This document shows, piece after piece, positions 22,471 through 31,714 of a DNA stretch of 64,000 bases (the stretch's first letter is position 1; each line of letters begins with the position of its first letter). The stretch is from NCBI GenBank assembly GCA_018287875.1, contig JAGVVL010000015.1:744001-808000 (forward strand), read 5' to 3'. This DNA is from Nigrospora sphaerica. Lineage: Eukaryota > Ascomycota > Sordariomycetes > Amphisphaeriales > Apiosporaceae. Under the pieces are notes generated by a model. It saw nothing but the letters and a program-made list of their open reading frames with translations, did not search any database and was not told the origin of the DNA. A program made the translations under genes and the position numbers.

Positions 22471-22914
22471 TTTCGGAGCGGGATCCCGGACTCGGCTGGC
22501 TTGGGGAGAAAAGTGTATGAGGTAACAGGTCCGGTCTCGTGAGTCAAGGCCCGAATGCCAATTCGACTTTCCTTTCTGCTGCTTGGGCTGTGGCGGGGTG
22601 CACCCGGGTGCAAATTGGAGAACAGCTGAAGAGGGGTAGCGGGCAGCTGGCAGGCGACGGTTTACCGCCCGTACCACTTTTGATAAGATAGACCCGACGC
22701 GGCCATTCCTATTGGGGGGCTCGGGGGAGGAACCTGCGCCTGCCCTTGGAGACGTAGGTGCAGAGGGTACGTACCCCGGCCCGAGTGCTTGCGTCTCGCA
22801 TTGACGGACCTGTTAGGCCAATCGGCCGGAGCTCTGGGAAATTTTGAAGGGCTGAAGTTCGCGATCCCTTCCCGTGGAGAAACGGCCATCACGACCCCGG
22901 GGCCTCCAGCATCC
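22471..22914. promoter_or_regulatory. Bidirectional promoter region (GluRS / uL1m)
   Basis: 444 bp separates the start codons of two divergent translation genes: cytosolic GluRS and a mitochondrial ribosomal protein. The interval must hold both promoters and 5' UTRs. No TATA box is obvious, as is common for housekeeping genes. Confidence 0.55.
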
Positions 22915-23920
22915 ATGGCCGCAACCACCAAATGTCTCGCCTCGCTGGCGAGACTCAGCCTGGCTTCTGCCACTCGCCCCATAGCCAGCCCGGCCTCGTC
23001 GATACCCCGGTTTCTGGCCCCTTCCGTCACCCAGATCCGATGCGCCGGCCAGATGTCCCTGGCGGAGAAGCGCCTCAAGGAGAAGAACAACCTGAGGAAG
23101 AAACGGCGGCAACAGCGCTTCAAGGAGTACAAGTTCGCCGTCCCGACCGGCGAGGGAGAGCAGTTCTCGCTATGTGACGCCATGCGGTATGTGTGCCCAC
23201 CGTCCCGCTGAACGTGTGATCACGGTTTGCCAGAGCTAATGCCCGCCCAGCTACATTCGGGCTGCCGAAGTAGGCCGGCCTCCTTCCTCCGTCACTTACG
23301 AGGTCGCTCTCAGGGTCCGCACCATCAAGAACTCCCCCCCGATCCGCAACCGCGTGCGCCTGCCGTTCCCCGTCAAGAACGATACCCGCATCGCCGTCAT
23401 CTGCCCCGAGGGCAGCTCCGCCATGAACGATGCCCGGCTCGGTGGTGCCGTCGCGTACGGCGAGGAGTCCCTGTTCACCATGATCAAGGAGAACCCGAAC
23501 AACCTGCCCTTCAACCGTCTGCTCTGCCACCTCGACTCGATGCAGGCCATGAACAAGGCCGGTCTCGGACGAATCCTGGGTCCCAGGGGTCTCATGCCCA
23601 GTTTGAAGACGGGCACCGTCACCAAGAACATCCGCGGCCTCCTGCAGGACATGGTCGGCACCGAGACCTACCGAGAGAAGATTGGTGTCGTCCGTATGGC
23701 CATCGGCAATATTCTGTTTACCCCCAAGCAGCTGTCGGACAACATCAAGGCCTTTATCGACTCTATCAAGGACGACATCGAGAGGATGGAGGACCGGGTC
23801 GACAAGAAGATCATCGAGGTCGTCTTGAGCGCCACCAACAGCCCGGGATTTCCCCTGAACGGTGGTTTCTTGCCCACCGACCCGAAACTTGACCCCGCGC
23901 ATCTGAGCACGACCATGTAG
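22915..23920 (+). CDS. Mitochondrial large ribosomal subunit protein uL1m
   Basis: Two exons, 22915-23186 and 23251-23920, joined over a 64-nt GT-AG intron, give 313 aa. The first 40-50 residues are basic and hydroxylated with few acids (MAATTKCLASLARLSLASAT), a typical mitochondrial presequence. SLAEKRLKEKNNLRKKRRQQ follows, then the L1 domain: RTIKNSPPIRNRVRLPFPV, then LGRILGPRGLMPSLKTGTV, the L1 signature loop. uL1 forms the mobile L1 stalk that guides deacylated tRNA at the E site. The split codon (CG|C, Arg) falls in AMR-YIRAAEVG, and the frame is continuous across it. Confidence 0.93.
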
Positions 23921-26900
23921 AGTGTGTGGCCACGTGCGAAGGGCGAATCATGGGTAGGAGTGTATATAACGTGTATAATACCACCGTTGGGTGTCACCAA
24001 CGCCATCACTTCCATGCTGCGGACATGCGTTCGGTTCACTTGGGGTCCCAGCCCGTCAAGATCACGGGTTGCCAGAGTGGGATCCTGCTAAGTTCTCACT
24101 CGATCTGATGAAAATGCATGCGGCTCTTCATGAACCATAGGAGCACGGCGGTGATATGGTCAAGTCGTACTGGGAATATGAATTATACACTATGTCTAAG
24201 CGATTGGGACATTAGTGGCATCATCGGTCCCTGTTTGCCACGGTTCAGTGTTATTGGCAGGCCGTGAGTGGGGATGAAGAGGCGGACAAGCAGGACAACG
24301 CCAACACGATATGGTTTTCAGAGAACAGCGGAATCCCTCTGTGCACACCCATATGAGGCGCCAACCTGCGTCGTGTCTTACAAGTAACCTTCGATGCTGC
24401 CAGTATATCCAGAAGACTCAATTTCCGCAACTACGAACGACGAATGCCACAGACATTGCAATCGAAACCAGGGGATCGACACCGCCCCTCCCAACTCGGT
24501 TCCGATTTCACCGGGCTGAACAGCATCAAAACGCGAGCGCAGAGGAAGCTTCCTGCCAGTCACTCAAATCCACCTTCCGTTCAGCTACCCGTCTACCCTT
24601 AGTATTCTAACCCAAATCTTCTCTATCCTTCAACAGCAGCACTACGCATTATGCTGCGATTGAAGATTATGTGAACGCGATATTACCTGTAAGGTTACTG
24701 CGGCCGGCCCATCTTATGAGAAAGGGATTTCTGATTTTACACAAGGTAAGAATAGGACGATCAGGGTTGACGCTGGGCCATTCGGGTGTCTGTACCGGGG
24801 AAGGGATATGATATAGTACACAAGGGTGGCCAGCACGAATATAGACAGACGCCGTTTTGAAATCACGCCAAGTGCATGAGGGGCAGGTACCATGCAATGC
24901 CGTCCTTCTTCTGCCCCCCGGAAATCTAACTGCCTCATGATGGTGAATAACTGGAACAGAGTGATATTCTGTAGGGTGCAGAGGATCGACAACCGCCTGT
25001 GTTGGAGGGGGAAAGGCGTGATCATAGCTGATCTTAAGTTCAGAACCGTTGTCCACGAGAAAGTCTCGGTATTTGTCGCGTTGTCTTCTCACGGACTTTC
25101 AGCCCGAGCCATGGCCAAGCCAACGCACCCCCTTACACTCGGTCTCAAGGCCAAGATACTCTGGTTTTGTGGGTTGCCCTTATGACCTTCCTCGGTTTCA
25201 TCCGAGACAGGATATGACGGTACAATATTGCGAGCCCCTTTCCGGTAGTTTTACTCCCATGCTTCCCCTCAAGCTTGTGGCTTAAACGACGAATCATCTC
25301 TAAGATGGTTCGGATGCCCCTTCCCTCCATCACATAAACACCATTGATGACGATATCAATACCGTTACCGTTTCGAAAACGCACTTCCCTTGGGATCGAT
25401 CAAAAGCCTTCCTTTTTAAGTCGTGTTTAGCTTTGGTGGCCCAGAAGATACGTTGGTATACGCCGCCAAAGCCATGAACCAGAGATAAAATCATTGCCTA
25501 CCCCCAAAGGCCCGGAAAAAGCGCATTTTAGCGCTTCCTCGCTAATACCACGGATTCACAGTATTTTTGGTGTAGGGTAAAGTACTCTTGAGCCTCTGAA
25601 CTTAAAACGCTGAGAGTTGATTGGTCAGTTTGGCCTTTACGCCAGAATGCGCATTCTGCGGGTCTGTTGGGATATGATCTATTTCTTTCACTGGTTTCGT
25701 CCCAAGTTCAATCTAAAGCGGCCCAACGGCTGAGCTTATTATAGTCGATGACTGAGCCACCATCAAGGTGGAACCGGTCGGGTTGCAGTCCGATGCTTGT
25801 GTTGCCAGAAGCTGAGGTGTTGATAATGCGGCTGACTTGAAATGCCCTTTAGCTCGGATTTTGCCGAGTAATGATGTGTAATCACATCGAAGATTGCCAG
25901 ACGTGTGCTGTCACAGTCAAACAGCCGCTCAATGGGCACTCTCCAGGATCACCCTCGTCATGCGGAACACAACGACCGAGTTGGAACATGCGTCCCGGGA
26001 ACAAGGTGCTCTCGCCTGCTTGTGAAAGATAAAAAGCACCAAGCCGTTACGATGGTCATGAGGTCTACCTCGATAATTCGTAATGCCGTTCCTCTTCAGC
26101 CGAGGTAGCTACCGGCCATGTCACGGCCACATCAGGTGTTTTTCCGTGACAGGCCGCACAAGAGCTGCTTCCATGCACGCGTGGCCAATGCCATGAGGCG
26201 CCGCCTTTGTTCTGACCGTCTGGCCACTGGGAAAGTAGAGGACCACGGGTGGACCACGGAGGGGATTGGGGTTCGGCAGTCTTGGCTATTAGCAAGGGAT
26301 AATTACGAGAACAGCACCAACAGCACCAACAGCACCGTTAGCGCCTGAGACTGGGGCTGTTCTGGATATATCAGGTCGTCAGGGGGGTGGGTGGGGAAAG
26401 GGCGATCAGTGTGTTTGTTTCCGCGCGAGCCAGCCAAGTCACACGGGCACGAGAAGCAGGTTTCTTCCGTGCCATCCCGGCCGGGCATGATGGGCAGGCT
26501 GTAGTCGTGGTCACTAGTGGGGACGCGCTCGGCGGGAGAACCACTTAGAAGGGTCTCAGCTTAAGTGACGGGGGCGAGGCCACTGCCGGTTTGGGGCCAG
26601 TTCTTTTTTTCTCCGCGTTGACACTTGCGTGCCGCAAGCGAGGACAGCCAATTGCCGAGGTGCCCACTGTTGGGTATGGGATTGAGAAGGAGGGAGAACC
26701 GGCATTATAGCCCGTCCGCAATTGGTGGAAACGGGTGCCACGCGCTCGGCGCCAAGCCGGCGGACAGGGACCGCGCTCGGTTGCGGCTCCGGATCCCCCA
26801 TTTGACTGTCGCCAAGGCGTCTTTGGTAGGATCCGTGGAGCCTCCTATTCGGGCGCAAGACCAAAGAAGAAGCGCCCATGCCAGATTAACCGGTGCCCGG

Positions 26901-27134
26901 GGGGGCGCGTGTGACGACGAGGCGAGATAGCCACATGTTTGGGGAAACCTGGGGAGCCCGGGCCAGGCACGCAGGGGATGGTGATGTCTGCCATCTATAT
27001 AAACGGCCTGCGAGTCGCCCGAGCCCCGGGGCAAGACCACCTGCGCTTTCACCCATCGCAAGACGGAGCCTCTTGTTCCGGTCCGGTCCTTCCATCACCA
27101 ACCCTCCTCGCCACCTCGTCCTCTGCCCGTCGCC
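23921..27134. other. Gene-poor, partly AT-rich intergenic region
   Basis: 3.2 kb between uL1m and the feruloyl esterase. From about 24100 to 25900 the base composition is visibly richer in A/T than flanking DNA, and short open frames (for example minus strand 24667-25092 and 25145-25384) show no recognisable domain. A 9-bp repeat (CAGCACCAA type) lies at 26310-26336. The esterase promoter is at the right end. This could be old degraded DNA; I cannot identify its source. Confidence 0.5.
26996..27003 (+). promoter_or_regulatory. TATA box of feruloyl esterase gene
   Basis: TATATAAA lies 139 bp upstream of the esterase ATG. A strong TATA box fits an inducible secreted enzyme gene. Confidence 0.6.
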
Positions 27135-28275
27135 ATGCGTTCTCTCCTCCCCCTTACCCTCGCCCTGCTGGGCGCCGCCGAACTCGGCGAGGCGGCGTCG
27201 GCCGGCTGCGGCAAGGCGGCGCCGTCGAGCGGCACCAAGTCCATGACGGTCAACGGCAAGAACCGGCAGTACATCCTGCAGCTCCCGAGCAACTACCAGG
27301 CCAACAAGGCGCACCGGCTCGTCTTCGGCTACCACTGGCGCGACGGCAGCATGAACAACGTGGCCCAGGGCGGATTCTACGGGCTGCAGTCCCTGAGCGC
27401 CGGCTCGACCATCTTCATCGCCCCCAACGGCCTCAACGCCGGCTGGGGCAACCAGGGCGGCGAGGACATCAAGTTCACCGACCAGCTGCTCGACTTTGCC
27501 AAGACCAACCTCTGCATCAACGAGGATGAGGTCTTTGCCACCGGCTGGAGCTACGGAGGTGCCATGAGCCACTCGGTGGCATGTTCCCGACCCGGTAAGT
27601 CCCGACCAAAGGGGGTGGGGTCATGACAAGGGGGTCGCTAACCAAAGGGTGTGTGTACAGACGCCTTCGCGGGCGTGGCCGTCATCGCGGGCGCGCAACT
27701 CTCGGGCTGCGACGGCGGCAGCAAGCCGGTGCCGTACCTGGGGATCCACGGGTCGTCCGACAACGTGCTGCCCATCTCGTCGGGGCGGCAGCTGCGGGAC
27801 AAGTGGCTGGGGGTCAACGGGTGCACGGCCAAGACGGCGACGGACCCGAGCCCGGGCGCCGGCAACCACATCAAGACGACGTACACGTGCAGCCGCGCGC
27901 CCGTCACCTGGATCGGCCACGGCGGCGGCCACGTGCCCGACCCGAGCGACTCCAACGGCAGCAAGTGGGCGCCCGGCGAGACCTGGGCCTTCTTCAACGC
28001 CGCCGTCGGCGGCGGCAGCGGCAACAACCCGGCCCCTACCACCACCCAGGGCGGCACCACGCCGACCCAGACCCCGTCCAACCCCCCGCCGGGCGGCAAC
28101 TGCGCCAGCCTGTACGGCCAGTGCGGCGGTAGCGGCTTCAACGGCCCCAAGTGCTGTGCCCAGGGCACCTGCAAGGTCTCCAACGAGTGTAAGTACCCGA
28201 ACCACACCCGTCTCCCGGCCCGACAAGGGACCAAGCTGACCGAAACAAAACACAGGGTACAGCCAATGCCTGTAA
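27135..28275 (+). CDS. Secreted feruloyl esterase (CE1-type) with C-terminal CBM1
   Basis: Three exons (27135-27594, 27661-28188, 28256-28275) give 335 aa; introns are 66 and 67 nt, and the last coding exon is only 20 nt. A signal peptide ([20 protein letters not shown]) directs secretion. The alpha/beta-hydrolase domain has the nucleophile motif GWSYGG (Ser139), a likely acid Asp187 in GSSDNV and His244 in GGGHVPDP. A Pro/Thr/Gly linker (about 270-298) leads to a family 1 cellulose-binding module (about 300-335; [19 protein letters not shown], then CKVSNEWYSQCL). Such enzymes cleave ferulate esters that crosslink arabinoxylan, with the CBM1 holding them on cellulose. The related acetyl-xylan esterase activity cannot be excluded from sequence alone. 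Confidence 0.92.
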
Positions 28276-29050
28276 AGTGCCAGGACAAGGTCCGTTGAAC
28301 GTAAGGGGAGAGTTACGTTCAGGAATATCTCTGGGATCGGGTCCGCTGGGTCCTTCACGGAGACGTTGGGATTGGGGAGCTCCGCGATGATGGCCGGGCC
28401 ATTTAGCCTTCTTTGTACATAGTGTTTTACCTACCTGCAAATAACCACGGGCAGCATGGCCCCTATACCGAATACTTGGCGTCCAGGTCCCCGGAAGGAA
28501 GCGCGCTCTCATGGGTGACTACGGGGGCCCGGCTGAGACCGACGTTATGCTGCGCCGAGTCGCCCAAGGAAACCCATCCGTATCCAGAAAACCAGTAGGA
28601 CTTGCCCCGGACACAATGGCTTTTTGTTTCCTCCCGCGACTTGTAATACGCGTTGGCAAACCACGGCACTGGTCAAAGCCTGAACAACAACACGCCGTGT
28701 GGTGTCGCGGATGCTGCAAAGCAGCCGGGATCCCATGGGAGAGCCCTCCCACACGCCCTCATCCAAGAGGCCTCTTCCGGGGGTAGCAAGGGCCTTGTCC
28801 GCCATCAACAACGGTGCTCCCCCTTGTACCCGTCACAATTCATCGTGGCGACGAACGCGGAACAAAGCCTCACAAACGCCCGCTTGTCCTTCGACGTTTG
28901 CAAGCCCATGCACTCCTCGCTCTGGCCTTTCTCCCCACTACGGGAGAGGGCAATAATGTCTCCTTACCCCCGGATAGAAATACATCCCCGACCCCCGCGG
29001 CCGCCGTGGGGTCTAGAGGTCAACGGCACGACGCCAAGTCTTCTTCCGCT
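28276..29050. other. Intergenic region
   Basis: 775 bp between the esterase stop and the next plus-strand start. An open frame continues upstream of the next gene to 28814, but the sequence before 29051 is not conserved-looking. Nothing else is supported. Confidence 0.5.
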
Positions 29051-29785
29051 ATGAGCAACGCACCGCACCGGAACATGTCAGCGACCCAGCATCAATCGCG
29101 CCAGCCCGGCCGCGGCCAGCTTGGCAGCGGACGGGGAAGGCCTCGGTACCCCCCGTCCGTGTACCACCGAGACCAGCAGAGGGAGTCCCGGCCTCAGCAG
29201 GACGCCCAGTCCCGACATGCCGAATATGCCGCGTACGAACAAGCCGAGTACGCGCCGTACCAACAGGCTCGGCACGCCCCGTACGAACAAGCCGAGTACG
29301 CGCCGTACCAACAGACGGCGTACGCCCCGGCCGCCCCGGCCGCCGTCTCGCGGGCGCGGGCGCGGGCGGCGTCGCTGGGCGAGCAGGTGCGCGACCGACT
29401 CCGCTGGCTCGGCAGCAGGCTAACCCCGCACCGGCGCCGCCGCGACGACGACGAGACGAAGGGGCGACGAAGCCGAAGGCACCGCCGCCGGGGTTCGCGC
29501 CCGCCCGTCTCGCGGCCGCGGCTGCTCACCGAGGCGGAGCTCCGCGAAACCGTTCACCGCGCCATGCTGGCGGCGCCCGTCGCGGACCCCTCCCGGGCCC
29601 CGGGCCGGCCCGCCACCGCCCCGGGCCGCTCGTCGCCCCCGCCCCCGCCGCCAGCCCCGGCCGGTCCGCCGGCGGCGGCGCGCCGGCGCGCCAAGTTCAC
29701 CGGCGATGACGACGACCTCTACTACCGCGTCGTGGGCCGCGACGCCGAGACGGGTATCACCTACCGCGAGCCTCGCTACAAATAG
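29051..29785 (+). CDS. Unrecognised basic, disordered protein with Tyr/Gln/Ala repeats
   Basis: 244 aa from ATG at 29051; the frame is open upstream and an earlier start (28814 frame) is possible. Residues about 52-95 hold near-repeats (AEYAAYEQ, AEYAPYQQ, ARHAPYEQ, AEYAPYQQ), encoded partly by two identical 34-bp direct repeats. The middle is strongly basic (RRRRDDDETKGRRSRRHRRR), followed by a Pro/Ala-rich stretch. The C terminus (RRRAKFTGDDDDLYYRVVGR, then DAETGITYREPRYK) looks like a conserved short motif. There is no signal peptide or TM segment. The Arg-rich centre suggests nucleic-acid or nuclear association, which is inference. I know no family for it. Confidence 0.55.
   Translation: MSNAPHRNMSATQHQSRQPGRGQLGSGRGRPRYPPSVYHRDQQRESRPQQDAQSRHAEYAAYEQAEYAPYQQARHAPYEQAEYAPYQQTAYAPAAPAAVSRARARAASLGEQVRDRLRWLGSRLTPHRRRRDDDETKGRRSRRHRRRGSRPPVSRPRLLTEAELRETVHRAMLAAPVADPSRAPGRPATAPGRSSPPPPPPAPAGPPAAARRRAKFTGDDDDLYYRVVGRDAETGITYREPRYK
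29233..29314 (+). repeat. Two identical 34-bp direct repeats, 48-bp period
   Basis: Copies at 29233-29266 and 29281-29314 are identical, start GTACGAACAAGCC and encode YEQAEYAPYQQ. They lie inside the disordered protein gene and indicate recent repeat expansion. Confidence 0.9.
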
Positions 29786-30166
29786 GCGAGCGGTCCCCCC
29801 GACCCGGTAAGCCGTGGATGGGAAGTCCGGTTCCGGACTTGGCCCACCTACCCGCTCGTGTCGTGTTCGTCCCCCGTTCCTTGTCGTCTATCAGCCTTGC
29901 GGGTTCGGAGTACTTACGATCAGCATCTACCTGGTTTACTCAACGTCAAGAATTAGTTTCACAGGTAGGGAACCCTCCCCCCCCCGGTAGTCCATGTGCT
30001 ACGACCGGACGCCTTAGGCTTTTTTGGGGTTCAATGGCAAGCAATCGAACAGCTTGCACGGACGTTGCACTTTTCATTACACATTATCCTATCTCGGAGT
30101 CTCATCATAGGGCTCTGCCATACCGGGAGAGGACTAGCCTCCCCCTGCTGTACATGACAACCACTG
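29786..30166. other. Intergenic region between convergent genes
   Basis: 380 bp between the stops of the disordered protein and the permease. Nothing recognised. Confidence 0.6.
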
Positions 30167-31714
30167 CTAGAGATCTAATCGTCCGGACATCAGGTCGACG
30201 TCGCAAAGCTTCACGGGCTTCGTCCGGAAGACGAGCTTGTGGCCAAAGAAGGCCACGAGGAACAGGATCAGACTGATATACGCGGCGAAGAAGGCGCTGG
30301 TCTCCCACTCGATGAAGACCGTGAAACCGTTGGTGATGAGGATAAGCACGCAGAAAAACAGACCATACCAGGAAAAGTAGGGTTGGAGGGGCGCCGTGTA
30401 GGGCAGGATGTCGCGCGACATGCCCTGGGCCTTGAAGGCCTTCATGAAGCGCAGATGGCAGATGCTGATGCAGGACCAGCTGATGAAGCCGGCAATGGCC
30501 GTGATGTTGAGCAACCAGTCAAACACTTTACCGCCGCTGGCCGACAGGTTCATGTAGGCCAGCAGACCGATGGCCGACGTGATGCCCACGGCCACGTAGG
30601 GGGTGCCGTTGTTGTTGGTGCGGCGGATGAAGGCCGGCGCGTGGCCCTCGTTGGTCAGGGCCAGCAGGATGCGGCTGCCCGAATAGACGTTGGAGTTGGC
30701 CGCCGAGAGCACGGCCGTCAGGAGCACGCCGTTGATGATGTGGGGGAGCACCTTGACACCGGCGAGGTTGGCGGCGATGACGAGCGGCGACGCCGCGGCG
30801 TTGGTGGTGCCGAGGTTGAGGTCGGGCGTGTCATAGGGCACCAGCAGCCCGATGAAGAAGATGGTCGACACGAAGAGGGAAAAGATGCCCCAGAAGGTCC
30901 AGCGGATGGCCGAGGGCACCGCCTTGGCCGGGTCGGCCGTCTCGCCGGCGCCGACACCCACGAGCTCGGCGCCCTGGTAGCTGAAGCCGGCGGTGATGAG
31001 GACGGTCCAGAAGGAGATGAACTTGCCGGCGGCGCCCGAGACGATCGACTCGGCAAAGGGCCCCGGGTGCACCCAGTTCTTGAAGCCGATGTAGCCCTCC
31101 TGGCCGGCGCCGGCGTTGATGCAGATGGCGAAGATGAGGAAGCCGACGATGGTGACGACCTTGATGCTCGAGAACCACATCTCGAACTCGCCGAACCAGC
31201 GGATGGGCAGGAAGTTGATGGCGGTGAAGACGACCCAGAAGATGGTGATGAAGATGCCGATGCTCAGGCTCTCGTTCCAGTACTGGATGATGAGGCCGGC
31301 GGCCGTCAGCTCGAGAGCGAAGGTGACGGACCAGCTGAACCAGTAGATCCAGCCCATGGCGAAGCCGAGCGACGGGTCGACGAAGCGCGAGGCGTAGACG
31401 GTGAAGGATCCCGGCACGGGCAGGAACGAGGCCATCTCGCCCAGGCTCGTCATGACCGAGAAGACGATGGAGCCGACGAAGATGAAGGCGATGAGGCAAG
31501 CCACGGGGCCGGCCGTCGCCAGGGCGCTGCCGCTGCCGAGGAAGAGGCCGGTGCCGATGGTGCCGCCAATGGCGAGGAACTGGAGGTGGTGGGCTTTGAG
31601 GCCACGCTCCAACTGGGCCTCGGCGGCCTCGATGTCCTTTTGCGAGCCATTGACCGAGTTGGTCGCCTCGGTGGGCAGCTTGTCCTGCGGCTTCTCGTTC
31701 ATCGGCGCGGCCAT
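30167..31714 (-). CDS. Amino-acid permease, YAT family (APC superfamily)
   Basis: 515 aa, intronless, from ATG at 31714 (MAAPMNEKPQDK); an in-frame ATG nine codons upstream is less likely. It is a proton-coupled plasma-membrane importer of amino acids. After a hydrophilic N-terminal tail, LERGLKAHHLQFLAIGGTIG is the hallmark cytosolic helix and first TM of fungal permeases, with the GTGLFLGSG substrate-backbone loop. About 12 hydrophobic segments follow, with family motifs SLGEMASFLPVPGSFTVYAS, FSYQGAELVGVGAGE and LSAANSNVYSGSRIL. The tail ends KLCDVDLMSGRLDL. Substrate specificity (basic, acidic or general) cannot be assigned from sequence alone. Confidence 0.93.
   Translation of the reverse strand: MAAPMNEKPQDKLPTEATNSVNGSQKDIEAAEAQLERGLKAHHLQFLAIGGTIGTGLFLGSGSALATAGPVACLIAFIFVGSIVFSVMTSLGEMASFLPVPGSFTVYASRFVDPSLGFAMGWIYWFSWSVTFALELTAAGLIIQYWNESLSIGIFITIFWVVFTAINFLPIRWFGEFEMWFSSIKVVTIVGFLIFAICINAGAGQEGYIGFKNWVHPGPFAESIVSGAAGKFISFWTVLITAGFSYQGAELVGVGAGETADPAKAVPSAIRWTFWGIFSLFVSTIFFIGLLVPYDTPDLNLGTTNAAASPLVIAANLAGVKVLPHIINGVLLTAVLSAANSNVYSGSRILLALTNEGHAPAFIRRTNNNGTPYVAVGITSAIGLLAYMNLSASGGKVFDWLLNITAIAGFISWSCISICHLRFMKAFKAQGMSRDILPYTAPLQPYFSWYGLFFCVLILITNGFTVFIEWETSAFFAAYISLILFLVAFFGHKLVFRTKPVKLCDVDLMSGRLDL

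Noticed and set aside
20996..22542. Long open frames antisense to GluRS
   Set aside because: Mirror frames of a GC-rich coding sequence; the GluRS frame carries the HIGH and SKRKL motifs.
24667..25384. Minus-strand frames in the AT-richer region after uL1m
   Set aside because: No start context, family or splice structure; treated as non-coding.
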